From assembly GCA_031398055.1 (NCBI GenBank), contig JANNMS010000216.1:47666-111665 (forward strand): a stretch of 64,000 bases of DNA, given 5' to 3'. Source of the DNA: M3007 sp031398055. GTDB taxonomy: Bacteria; Bacteroidota; Bacteroidia; Chitinophagales; Saprospiraceae. The notes beneath the pieces are model-generated. The model was not told the origin of the DNA. It did not search any database and saw only the letters and a list, made by a program, of their open reading frames with translations. Of this stretch, positions 41,940 to 51,700 are shown in pieces; position 1 is the first letter of the stretch; the number at the start of each line of letters is the position of its first letter. The position numbers and the translations under genes were made by a program.

Positions 41940-43556
41940 ATGAGTGAAATTTTTTTATTAATTAATAAAATGACCGCCACAGAACGCAGGCAATTTCCAT
42001 TGTTCGCGCAAAAACACAGGTCGAACCCACCAGACTTAAACAATCCAGAATCGTTGCCAGCGGAAAATTCGGTGGATTTTGACAAAAAAACAGGGTTTGC
42101 CTTGAAGAAATACCTCTTGCTTTTCAAGGCCTACGTCGGGTTGGGTGAGAAAAGCGTAGCAATTTCGGCGATTGAAGAAAAAAAAATTCAAAAAGAATTA
42201 AATAGCTCTGACGAACAGTTCAATTTTTTAAAAAGTTACTTGTCTGGGCTGGTGTTTGATTTTTTGCGACACAACCAACGGGAGTCGGTTTTTGAAATTC
42301 GGTTGAACAACTTAATTTTGGATGCAAAAATCTTGGAAGACCGGGGGCTTTTGGATTGGAGTTTGAAAAAACTGAACAAGGCATACGAAGAGGCTTTCAA
42401 GTTCGAGTTTTTTTATTTGGCTGCAGAGGCCACTTCCCGAATCATCCAAATTTTGAATCGTCGTGGCAATGTGAAGATGGAGGATTTAGACAGGCATTTT
42501 AATAATTTGGAACAATTGCGGCAGCACGAAATTTCTGAAATGATGTATCGCCGTGACAATTATTTTTTGTACCTAAAATTCCAGAAGACAGGTGTGGCGC
42601 GAAATCAAGAAACACTCGAACCGATAAATGAGTTTGAAACAAAAATTGCCCAACGAACTGTACTCGCGCCCCCCTTAAATTTTAATGCAACAGTCGCATA
42701 TTATTCCGTAAGAACGCAAATTGCCACAATTAAGGGAGATTCCAAAGGATGTTATGAATACTCAAAGGCAGTTGTTGCTGCCATCGAACAATATCCCCAT
42801 TTTATTGACTTCAAACCTTTGCTAGTTTTTGCATACATGGGCAAATTCTTGGGCTATTGCATCCTAAATCATTTTTTAGAGGAGGCCGCCGAAGTCATCC
42901 AAAAAATAGAGAAAATTCCATATAAGACTATCAATGAAAAAGCTATGCGAATTGTGGTGCTTGATTTGAATATTTTTCTGTTTTTGATGAACTCAAACCG
43001 ATTGAAGGAAGCGGAAATAGCGGGCGAAAAATTGGAGATTAATTTGGAAAAGTATAAAAAATACATTCCACTTTCCCAAAAAATCAATTTTAAAATGAAC
43101 CAATTGATTTTATTCTTGGTCATGGAAAATTTCAAAATGGCCCAAATAAAATTAACAGAATACCTCAAATTAATCCCGCCCGGTAAACGCGGTGATCTGC
43201 AAATTGCCCTTCGGATGTTGCATCTCTTGCTTTATTATGAGATTGGGGATACTGATTCTATTTTGTATTCGCACGATACACTTGTGCGACGCTTGCGGAG
43301 CCTCAAATTTGAAATGGTTTTTGAAAGAAAAACCATTGAAACTGTGTATAATTTGATCAATGTGGACAGTGAAAGGAACAAAAAAAATATCCTTCACAAT
43401 TTTTTGACCTATTTGCAAGAAGCCAAAAAAGGGAAGGGTCTTGATATTCCAGCGGGTTTTGCATTGATTGAAATTTGGGCGACTTCCCGGCACGATGGGG
43501 TGACAATGGCCAAGGTTTACCAAAACACGTTGGCGCAAGCCAATTTTGAGGAGTGA
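41940..43556 (+). CDS. Large alpha-helical protein of unknown function
   Basis: A 538-residue soluble protein, no signal peptide. It is almost wholly helical with TPR-like spacing. The N-terminus MSEIFLLINKMTATERRQF resembles a group of ~500-residue Saprospiria proteins beginning with a 'xLxxLIxxMxxxExRxF' motif, of unknown function. Internal pieces include LFDF-like LVFDFLRHNQRE, SLKKLNKAYEEAFKFEFFYLAAEATSRI and LQIALRMLHLLLYYEIGDTDS. It may be a scaffold or regulator. It is divergent from the 119-aa gene across a 167-bp gap. The coding sequence is AT-rich relative to neighbours. Confidence 0.65.
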   Translation: MSEIFLLINKMTATERRQFPLFAQKHRSNPPDLNNPESLPAENSVDFDKKTGFALKKYLLLFKAYVGLGEKSVAISAIEEKKIQKELNSSDEQFNFLKSYLSGLVFDFLRHNQRESVFEIRLNNLILDAKILEDRGLLDWSLKKLNKAYEEAFKFEFFYLAAEATSRIIQILNRRGNVKMEDLDRHFNNLEQLRQHEISEMMYRRDNYFLYLKFQKTGVARNQETLEPINEFETKIAQRTVLAPPLNFNATVAYYSVRTQIATIKGDSKGCYEYSKAVVAAIEQYPHFIDFKPLLVFAYMGKFLGYCILNHFLEEAAEVIQKIEKIPYKTINEKAMRIVVLDLNIFLFLMNSNRLKEAEIAGEKLEINLEKYKKYIPLSQKINFKMNQLILFLVMENFKMAQIKLTEYLKLIPPGKRGDLQIALRMLHLLLYYEIGDTDSILYSHDTLVRRLRSLKFEMVFERKTIETVYNLINVDSERNKKNILHNFLTYLQEAKKGKGLDIPAGFALIEIWATSRHDGVTMAKVYQNTLAQANFEE

Positions 43557-43571
43557 TCCAATTTGCGATTT

Positions 43572-43620
43572 GAATGACGATTTTCGATTTTGGCGAGGCG
43601 TAAATCGAAAATCGTCATTC
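43572..43620. terminator. Perfect 19-bp inverted repeat between convergent genes
   Basis: Arms 43572-43590 and 43602-43620 (GAATGACGATTTTCGATTT and complement) with an 11-bp loop, between the stops of the helical-protein and acyl-CoA dehydrogenase genes. No long U run, so the terminator role is inferred from position. Shares ACGATTT with other repeats. Confidence 0.65.
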
Positions 43621-43625
43621 AAAAA

Positions 43626-44774
43626 TCATCGGAGTGCTTCCCGGGCAATCACCAATTTCTGAACTTCCGAAGTGCCTTCGCCGATGGTGCAAAGTTTCGA
43701 GTCGCGGTAAAATTTTTCGACCGGAAAATCTTTCGTGTAGCCGTAGCCACCAAAAATCTGAACAGCGTCCGTCGAAACTTGCACGGCCACTTCCGATGAA
43801 TAATATTTGGCCATTGCGGCGATTTTTGTGCAGTTTTCCCCCCGGTTTTTCAAAGCACCTGCCTTTCGGATCAGCAGTTCCGAGGCCTCGATTTTGGTGG
43901 CCATGTCCGCCAATTTGAATCCAATGGCTTGAAAATTGGCGATCGGTTGGCCAAATTGGTGGCGTTCTTTCGCATATTTGACCGAGGCTTCGTAGGCTCC
44001 TTTTGCAATTCCGAGCCCGAGCGAGGCAATCGAAATGCGCCCGCCGTCCAAAACTTTCATGGCTTGGATAAAACCTTCGCCTTCTTTTCCAAGGATTTGG
44101 GATTTGTGGATGCGGCAGTTGTCAAAAATCATCTCGGCAGTTTCCGAGGCGCGCATCCCCAATTTGTTCTCTTTTTTGCCGCCCGAAAATCCCGGCGTGC
44201 CGCGTTCGACCACAAAAGTGGTCATCCCACGGCTGTCCAACGGCTCGCCCGTCCGGGCAATCACGACGGCAACATGGCCGCTGCGACCGTGCGTGATCCA
44301 GTTTTTTGCACCATTAATAATGTAGTCATCGCCGTCGCGGACGGCAGTGCATTGCATCCGCATGGCATCAGAACCGGTATTTGCCTCGGTCAAACCCCAA
44401 GCCCCAATCCATTCGCCGGTCGCCAATTTTGGCAGCCAACGTTGTTTTTGTTCTTCATTTCCAAAATACAGGATGTGGCCGGTGCAAAGCGAATTGTGCG
44501 CCGCGACCGACAATCCAATCGAGCCGCAAACCTTCGCAATTTCTTCGATGACCGTCGTATATTCTTGATAACCGAGGCCTGCGCCGTGATATTTTTCGGG
44601 AACGAGCACGCCGAGAAAACCCTGTTCGCCCATTTTATGGAACAAATCCATCGGGAAATGTTGGCTTTCGTCCCATTCCATGACGTGCGGACGGATGTAG
44701 GTTTCGGCAAATGCGCGGGCAGATTCGCGGATGAGTTGGTGGTTCGAGGTGTGTTCTGAATTGGCGGTGGACAT
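43626..44774 (-). CDS. Acyl-CoA dehydrogenase
   Basis: A 382-residue FAD enzyme that introduces the 2,3-double bond in acyl-CoA, passing electrons to ETF. Features: GLTEANTGSDAMRMQ (about 130-145) for FAD and substrate contact, NGAKNWITHG, the RHQFGQPIANFQAIGFKLADM helix, and QIFGGYGYTKDFPVEKFYRDSK. The catalytic Glu is in TIGEGTSEVQ. The size fits short- to medium-chain or branched-chain enzymes. Chain specificity is not readable. It has its own TACCTTCGCCC promoter element like the two thiolases. recQ lies upstream on the same strand. Confidence 0.93.
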   Translation of the reverse strand: MSTANSEHTSNHQLIRESARAFAETYIRPHVMEWDESQHFPMDLFHKMGEQGFLGVLVPEKYHGAGLGYQEYTTVIEEIAKVCGSIGLSVAAHNSLCTGHILYFGNEEQKQRWLPKLATGEWIGAWGLTEANTGSDAMRMQCTAVRDGDDYIINGAKNWITHGRSGHVAVVIARTGEPLDSRGMTTFVVERGTPGFSGGKKENKLGMRASETAEMIFDNCRIHKSQILGKEGEGFIQAMKVLDGGRISIASLGLGIAKGAYEASVKYAKERHQFGQPIANFQAIGFKLADMATKIEASELLIRKAGALKNRGENCTKIAAMAKYYSSEVAVQVSTDAVQIFGGYGYTKDFPVEKFYRDSKLCTIGEGTSEVQKLVIAREALR

Positions 44775-44845
44775 GAAATTTTGGAAAATAATTTGGTTGA
44801 AAAAAATTTAGGAAAAATGGGGTAGGGGGGTGTTTTTTGGTCGGG

Positions 44846-44853
44846 CGAAGGTA
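44846..44853 (-). promoter_or_regulatory. -7 variant upstream of acyl-CoA dehydrogenase
   Basis: The minus strand reads TACCTTCGCCCGACC, shared in part with both thiolase promoters. It leaves a leader of about 65 nt. Confidence 0.4.
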
Positions 44854-44871
44854 ATTATTTGATTCCGAAAA

Positions 44872-46812
44872 TCACCCTTTCCAAAAAATCCGCCCCATTT
44901 CATCCCTGCCAATTTTCCCTTCCTCTTCCAAAAAAACCAAAGTTTTCGAAACCATCGAGTGTCTTTTTTCGGAAAATGCTTCCAGAATTTGGGGCAAAGT
45001 CAAAGGCAATTCTTTCAAAACTTCGCGGATTTTTCGGGTGTAAACCATGATTTCATCTTCCGAAATTTCCGGTTTGTTCCGACCTGTGCAAATGTCGCAG
45101 ATGCCGCACGGCTTGCTTTCTTTTTCATCAAAATAAGTCAATAGTTGTTGGCTGCGGCAACGCAAAGTCTCGGCATAATTGATGGCTTTTTCCATCCGAT
45201 CGCGGGCGCGTTCTTTCCTGAAATGGAATTTTTCGAGGTCAATTGTCAGGTTTTCGGCAGCGACCCGCTCGCGCAAAAAAGTGAGTTGCGGCATGGATTT
45301 TTGTGGAAAATATTCCAAAAGACCTTCTTTTTGGGCATTTTCCAATAAATTTTTGACCACCTCGACCGACAGTTTTGACATTTTGGAAATGGCAAATTCA
45401 CTGATTCCAGTCATGCTAAATTGAATGCCGGGGTACATCCGCAGCACGACTTTCAACAGTTGGTCGGCGGCCAAATTTCGAAGTTGAAAATCATAAATTT
45501 CCTCGCGGCTTGCCGTGAAAATCAACTGCGAAGTCGAGTATGCTGGGTCAGAAATCAAAATCCAACCTTCGGTTTCGAGCAAGCGCAGCGCGGCGTGCGT
45601 CGTGGCCAATTCGCGGCTGAAATTTTTACAAAAAACTGCAAAATCAAAATCAAAACTCTCACCCGCGCCGCCGCCGATTGCCAACTGGGTAAAACTTCCG
45701 AGCGCGCGGTAAACTTCCCGAATTTCGGAAAAATCAGGGAAGGCAATTTCAAATTGCTTCCGCAAATTGTGGGCGTCCGTCGGGTCGAAAAGCAGCACGG
45801 AATACGATTTTTGACCATCCCGGCCGCCGCGCCCGGCCTCCTGAAAATAGGCTTCGAGCGAATCGGGCAGGTGCAAATGCACGACCGTCCGGACGTCCGG
45901 TTTGTCAAGTCCCATCCCAAAAGCGTTGGTGCAAGCCATGATCCGGGTGCGGTTTTCAATCCAATCCATTTGCCGCGAAGCTCGTTCTTCGGGCGTCAAA
46001 CCGGCGTGATAACAAGTTGCTGCGATGCCATTTTTGAATAAAAAATCTGCAATTTCTTTGCTTTCGCCGCGCGTCCGGGTGTAAACGATGCCAGTTCCCG
46101 GCACATTTTTGAGGATGCCGAGCAGTTTTTCGCGTTTTCGAGACTCATATAATATGGCGTACGAAAGATTTTGCCGCTCAAAACTTTGTCGAAAAACGAG
46201 TGGCTCCCGAAATTCCAAACGTTTTTGAATGTCTTCCACGACTTCGGCAGTGGCCGTCGCGGTCAAAGCAAGCACCGGGACTTCGGGCATTTCCCGTCGG
46301 ATTTCAGCAATATCGAGGTACGGCGGGCGAAAATCGTAACCCCACTGGCTGATGCAATGCGCCTCGTCGATGGCCAAAAGATTGACGTTCATCCTCGAAA
46401 TTCGGGCGCGGGCGAGGTCTGTTTTTAGCCGCTCCGGGCTGAGATAGAGCAATTTGTACGCACCGTTCGCGGCATTTTCCAAAATCAAATCAATCTCACG
46501 GTGCGGCATTCCCGAAAAAATGGCTGCCGCCGCGATGCCTCTTTTTTTTAAATTTTCAACTTGGTCGCGCATCAAAGCAATCAGCGGCGAAACGACGAGG
46601 CAAATTCCCTCGCGGCACAGCGCAGGGACTTGAAAACACAATGATTTTCCGCCGCCAGTCGGCAACAAAACGAGCGCGTCGCGGCCTTCCAAAACTGCGG
46701 CGATGATTTCCGCTTGGCCTGCCCGAAACTCGTCGAAACCCCAATATTTTTTTAAAATATCGAGCGGCTGGTGGAGCAGCGGGAGGTGTTTTTTTTTCAG
46801 ACGTTTTGCCAT
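44872..46812 (-). CDS. recQ: ATP-dependent DNA helicase RecQ
   Basis: A 3'-5' superfamily 2 helicase that unwinds recombination and replication intermediates. Of 646 residues, helicase motif I is PTGGGKS (51-57), motif II DEAH (149-152, in IDEAHCISQWGYDFRPPY), motif III ALTATATAEV and motif VI QEAGRGGRDG. A RecQ-type zinc module follows with Cys residues in CRSQQLLTYFDEKESKPCGICDIC. The winged-helix domain is present, but the end (EILEAFSEKR...GRIFWKG) is not an HRDC domain. This resembles the Bacteroidota RecQ form. Its ATG lies 10 bp from a 295-bp inverted repeat. Confidence 0.94.
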   Translation of the reverse strand: MAKRLKKKHLPLLHQPLDILKKYWGFDEFRAGQAEIIAAVLEGRDALVLLPTGGGKSLCFQVPALCREGICLVVSPLIALMRDQVENLKKRGIAAAAIFSGMPHREIDLILENAANGAYKLLYLSPERLKTDLARARISRMNVNLLAIDEAHCISQWGYDFRPPYLDIAEIRREMPEVPVLALTATATAEVVEDIQKRLEFREPLVFRQSFERQNLSYAILYESRKREKLLGILKNVPGTGIVYTRTRGESKEIADFLFKNGIAATCYHAGLTPEERASRQMDWIENRTRIMACTNAFGMGLDKPDVRTVVHLHLPDSLEAYFQEAGRGGRDGQKSYSVLLFDPTDAHNLRKQFEIAFPDFSEIREVYRALGSFTQLAIGGGAGESFDFDFAVFCKNFSRELATTHAALRLLETEGWILISDPAYSTSQLIFTASREEIYDFQLRNLAADQLLKVVLRMYPGIQFSMTGISEFAISKMSKLSVEVVKNLLENAQKEGLLEYFPQKSMPQLTFLRERVAAENLTIDLEKFHFRKERARDRMEKAINYAETLRCRSQQLLTYFDEKESKPCGICDICTGRNKPEISEDEIMVYTRKIREVLKELPLTLPQILEAFSEKRHSMVSKTLVFLEEEGKIGRDEMGRIFWKG

Positions 46813-46821
46813 ATTCTGGAG

Positions 46822-47116
46822 GGCGAAATTTATTGGAACTGTAATTTTTAGCGGGAAGCAGTTTTTTTCCAGTTTTTGCCGTGGTTTTTGTCATTCAGGA
46901 GGAACCCGTCCCAACCCAGTTTTGCCGTGGTTTTTCCGTGGTTTCATCCAAGTTTTTTATTTTAAAAAATTGATTTTCAATAACTTAGAAAATTAACCAC
47001 GACAAAACCATGGCAAAACTGGGTTGGGACGGGTTCCTCCTGAATGACAAAAACCACGGCAAAAACTGGATAAAAACCGCTTCCCGTTAAAATTCACAGT
47101 CCCAATTTATTTCGCC
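46822..47116. repeat. 295-bp inverted repeat, MITE-like, upstream of recQ
   Basis: Two arms of about 125 bp face each other around an AT-rich centre. The inner core (about 46869-46927 against 46999-47071) is nearly perfect and includes GTCATTCAGGAGGAACCCGT. The ends GGCGAAATTTATTGG and CCAATTTATTTCGCC are complementary at 13 of 15 positions. No transposase is encoded. It occupies almost the whole corA-recQ gap. The left end includes TAAATTTC on the minus strand, a possible -7 element of recQ. Confidence 0.88.
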
Positions 47117-47161
47117 TTTTAAAAAACCTAAAAATGTCGAAATAAATTTCGACCTCCATTT

Positions 47162-48217
47162 TCAAATCCAATTTTTCCTTTTAAAATAATACAACATTCC
47201 CAAAGCCAATCCGAGCATAATTGTGGACAAAACCATAAATCCATTCGAATCGTGGAGCATCGGCATCCGGTCAAAATTCATCCCAAAAATGCCCGCGATG
47301 AATGACAAAGGCATGAAAATGGTTGAAATCACAGCGAGCAAACGCATCACGTTGTTCAGGCGATTGTTGACGTCGGCTTGATAAAGTTGTTGGAGATTTT
47401 CGAGACGTTCTTCGAGGTTTTCGATGCCGTCGAGGATGTAAATGATGTGGTCAGAAAGGTCTCGGAAAAAGAGGCGATTGGTTTCGGAAATGAAGGTTTT
47501 TTCGGTTTTTGAAAATTTGAAAGTAACCTCGCGAAGCGGAAAAACGGTTCGGCGAAATTTATTGAGCGAGTTTTTTAAAGCAAAGATTTTGGTTTTCGAA
47601 ACATTGGTCGCGCCACGCTCAACCACTTGATTTTCAATGTCTTCGATGATGGTTTCGAGTTCGTCGAGGCTTGGATAATACAGGTCAACGACCATGTCGA
47701 GTAGGGCATAGGACAAATAATCGGAGCCAGAATTTCGGATTCGGCTGCCCTGGATTTGGAGCCGTGAAACGACCGGGGCGAACGTGTCGTCCGGGTTTTC
47801 TTGAAAAGAAATGGAGAAATTGTGGCCGCAAAAAATGGCGATTTGTTCGTTTCGCCATTCCAAAGTTTCGGGGTTGAGTTTTGGGTTTTGGAGGATAAAA
47901 AACAGGCCATTTTCGTACTCGTCAAATTTTGGGCGTTGGTCAACATTGACCACGTCTTCCAAAACGAGGGGATGGATGTGAAAAACGCGACCAATTTTTT
48001 CAATTAATTTTAGGTCAGAAAAACCTCGGACGTCCACCCAAATCATTTTTTTGAAATCGGCGATTTCATCTGGTATTTGCCTTGTTTCGATGATTTTTTC
48101 GGCATCAAATTGATATAAATGCAGGATGGCTTCGCGGTCGGGGTAGTCGCCGGTGTAAACGAGCGTGCCGGGCGGCAAGCCTTTTTTTAAAAATTTTTTC
48201 GTTTTTTTTCTGCTCAT
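47162..48217 (-). CDS. corA: Magnesium/cobalt transporter CorA
   Basis: A pentameric divalent-cation channel of the inner membrane. The 351 residues consist of a large cytosolic domain (residues ~1-285) and two C-terminal helices. The selectivity signature GMN lies at 312-314 (AGIFGMNFDRMP), at the end of the first helix (VISTIFMPLSFIAGIFGMN). The basic tail YYFKRKNWI is typical. Upstream features such as HIHPLVLEDVVNVDQRPKFDEY also fit CorA. Its ATG lies against the heptamer-repeat hairpin 48219-48358, and recQ follows beyond the 295-bp inverted repeat. Confidence 0.95.
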   Translation of the reverse strand: MSRKKTKKFLKKGLPPGTLVYTGDYPDREAILHLYQFDAEKIIETRQIPDEIADFKKMIWVDVRGFSDLKLIEKIGRVFHIHPLVLEDVVNVDQRPKFDEYENGLFFILQNPKLNPETLEWRNEQIAIFCGHNFSISFQENPDDTFAPVVSRLQIQGSRIRNSGSDYLSYALLDMVVDLYYPSLDELETIIEDIENQVVERGATNVSKTKIFALKNSLNKFRRTVFPLREVTFKFSKTEKTFISETNRLFFRDLSDHIIYILDGIENLEERLENLQQLYQADVNNRLNNVMRLLAVISTIFMPLSFIAGIFGMNFDRMPMLHDSNGFMVLSTIMLGLALGMLYYFKRKNWI

Positions 48218-48218
48218 T

Positions 48219-48358
48219 TTGGTTGGTTGATTGGTTATTGGTTAATTGGTTATTGGGGAATTGGTTACTGGGGAATTGGTTATTGGACGACGACGAAGTT
48301 TCCCAATAACCAATTTTCCAATAACCAATTCCCCAATAACCAGTCAACCAATCCCCAA
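48219..48358. repeat. TTGGTTA heptamer block forming a ~56-bp hairpin
   Basis: Left arm about 48219-48286 (TTGGTTA, TTGGGGAA and related units) faces 48303-48358 around the loop ACGACGACGAAGTTTC. Few mismatches. It starts two bases from the corA ATG. Confidence 0.9.
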
Positions 48359-48781
48359 TTTTAGGTATGGTTTTTGCCTTTTGAGCAAAAATGAAGTGTA
48401 AATTAACTGACAAATGTTGAAACAAAAATCCAATCAGTTGGCAAGAAATAAATTAATTTTGAGGCTCATTGTAAGGAAATTGTGCTGAAAGGTTGAGAAA
48501 GCGGAACAGTTTAGGAGAAAAATTATTTGTTCGAATAGATTGGTTCGTCGTAACCTTGTGCCGTTATTTCTTTTAATCCATCAATTTTTAATCCATACTT
48601 ACACCAATTGACGATTTGATTTTGAAAAAGAATCCGAGCAGTTTTTTCCCAAAACTTGCGCCGCGTCAATTGTAAAACAACATTTATTTCATCTCAAACC
48701 GATTTATTGATGAAGAACTTCCACGTTTTCTTCACAGTACCCTCCGTTGTATTTTCCACTTTCCTAAAAAATTTTTCACCC
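48359..48781. other. Gene-free stretch between corA and the giant HYR protein
   Basis: About 420 bp, AT-rich. No convincing gene, tRNA or hairpin was seen. A TAACCTTG at about 48558 on the plus strand is a weak -7 candidate. The frame of the giant protein is open from a TTG at 48656 and an ATG at 48710, but the ATG at 48782 gives the signal peptide. Confidence 0.5.
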
Positions 48782-51700
48782 ATGAACAGATTTTCACTCG
48801 CCCTCCGGCTGCTGCCGGTGCTGGTCGGGCTTTTGTCGTTTGCGACGATGGGAAGCCTGAAAGCACAAGATTGTACGATTTCACTCAATCCAAATTGCCC
48901 GCTCACCATTGAACTTGAATTGGGCACAAGTTCAGGCATTGCAACTTTGGAGCAAGCCAATGCAACCGGTTCGCTGTGTCTTGGCGTTACGCCGATTGCA
49001 TGCGTTTTGTATTTTGCTGACGATCTAAGTTTTGTTGGAGCCAGTACTTTCATTGACTTTGATTGTAGCGATGTTGGCAGCGTACATATTATTTATGTTC
49101 GAGCAGAAGATGGTGATCCAGCACACACTTCGGCACCGCTGGCAATCGCAGTTACAGTTGTGGATGTAGATCCTCCAACTTTCACGACTTGCCCGGTACC
49201 GCCGAGCGTGCTCACCGCAAATTTGACGATGCCTTGCCGTCGGATTTTAAATGCTGATATTGATGCAGTCGCTTCCGACAATGGCCAAAGTTGTTTGACA
49301 ACGAGTTGGACGATTACAAACAGTCTCGGCAGCGCGACTCAATCTGGAACTGGGCTTTCTGTGCCTTCTGGAACTACACTCTTTTTAGGGGTGAATACTA
49401 TCAAATTTACCGCAACCGACGCAGGGAACTTTACAACCGAATGTTTTGCAACGGTTGAAGTTCGGGACAACAATGCGCCGACGTTGACTTGCCCGATTGC
49501 GGATGTTGAATTTGATTCTGATCCCTTGATCTGTGGGCACATTGCGCTTGCAAGTGATTTGGATTTGGTGATTGATGCGACTGAAACTTCGGACAATTGC
49601 ACGAGTTCAGCGGATTTAATCAGCAGTCTTGAAAAAATAATCGGTTCCGGTAATTTTATGGGTGATCAAACCCCGGGCAATGCCGTTGGCCATCAATTTC
49701 CAGTTGGGACTTCGACAATGGTCAGGTATCGAGTAACAGATAATGCTGGAAGGACGCGCGTTTGTACTTTTCATGTAAATGTTACGGATAAAACGAACCC
49801 AGTTTTTGATATCCCAGCCACAGTTTCGGGCACTTTGGATGAAGGTTTTTGCAATTCAAAAATCAATTTGACAGTGCCTGCCGGAAAACTCACGGATAAT
49901 TGCACGGCTTCAAATTTGATTGATTTGACGATGAAAGTGGAATGGACAACCGACCCTTCCGACCCGATTTACAACCTTCCAGCAGGGACGGTTTATGATC
50001 CGTTGAAACTCCAATTCTTCCCATTGGGCATTTCGAAAGTTACTTTTACGGCCACGGATGGAAATGCAAATGCGACTGATTTTTTGGTCACTGTTGAAAT
50101 TTTAGATGACGAAGCACCGATTTTTCTAAATAATGTTCCAAATTTTGGCAGCAACGGCTGCAACAACACAACGGTTGTTTTGAATAATTTGCCGGGAAAT
50201 TGCTTTGGTTTGTACTCTTGGCATCGCCCGAATATTTTTACAAATGACCTTTTTGAATGCCCAGATTTGCTGGAAGTTGACGCGATTTTTGAGACTTTTA
50301 GCAATCCCGCAGTTGCCCAATCTGTACCGACTTACGAACCGTTTGGCATTTTGCAAGGATACCGATTGAACCCTGCCAATTATTCAAATGTGGTCAATCC
50401 AACCGCTACTTTTCCAATCGGCGAAACGATAATTACTTATACCGCTTCGGATGCTGCTTTGCCAAATAGCAATGTTGCTACTTGCTCTTTTAAAGTGGTT
50501 GTAAAAGATACTGAAACGCCTACTTTGACTTGTCCGCCAAGCCAAAATATTAGCACGATTTGCACAAATGCACAAGTGCCCAATTATCTGGCTTATGTCA
50601 ATATTGCGGATAATTGTCCAAATTCAGTGACCCTCACGCAAAGCCCTGTGGCTACCACCACTTTGGGTACTTTGTTGGGAACGCCGATGGTAGGAGACCA
50701 ATTTACGGTGACAGTTACCGCAAAAGATTTAAGTAACAATACAGGGACGTGTACTTTTGAAGTGATGATAGATGATGATGGCGATGCACCGATTTTAACG
50801 CCGTTGGCATCGCTCGAAAGTAAATGTGGCTTTATTAATGTGCCTTCGCCGACCGCAACTTTGCCTTGCGCGCCACCAAATTCACAAACAATTTATGGCT
50901 CAACTTCGGGTTCGACCGTGCCGGGCAGCAACCCGCCGATTTATGTTTTTCAACCGGGGAGTTACAATGTTTTGTGGAGTTATAGTTATGGAAATGGCAA
51001 TGTTGCTACTCAAAATCAAAGCATTTTGGTCTATCCGGATACTTTTCCGGCAGTCGCAAAATGTAAAGCCTTTGTAACGATTCCGCTGCAAGCAGATGGT
51101 GATACAATTGTTAAACCTGCTTTGATTGATAATGGAAGTTTTGATGACACGGGTTGTAATTCGCCTTTGACATTTTCTATTATTGGTCAAACGTTGTACA
51201 ACTGTTCTGACTTAAAAGACACAACAGAAATTACTTTACATGTAAAAGATAACAAAAACAATATCTCAACTTGTAAAACTAAGATTGATGTCTATGATAA
51301 TACACCGCCAGTATTTGCAAACACACCCAATTCGTTGGTAAATATTGAGGCTTGCAGTGCAATTCCAGCAATTGCGGCAGTTACCGCAACGGATAAATGC
51401 ACAACCACTGCATTAACTTATCATGCAGATACAATTGTTCAATCCAATATTATTGCTTGTCAGAAATTCAATTTTGACATTGTCAGAACGTGGACTGCAA
51501 AAGATACTTTCAATAACACGGCTACATTTACCCAAACGATAAAGGTTCGGGATACAAAAGCACCAAGTTTTAGCAATTCACCAAACAATTTGGTTTTTGA
51601 AACTGGGCCAAATGCAGCCACTTGCCAAGACCTTGTAAACTTCAATATCAGAAGTTCTATTACGGATTGTGCAACGGGTGTGGATTTAACTGTAACACCA

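Noticed and set aside
48656..48781. TTG or ATG (48710) starts for the giant HYR protein
   Set aside because: The ATG at 48782 alone begins a standard signal peptide; 48710 remains a minor possibility.
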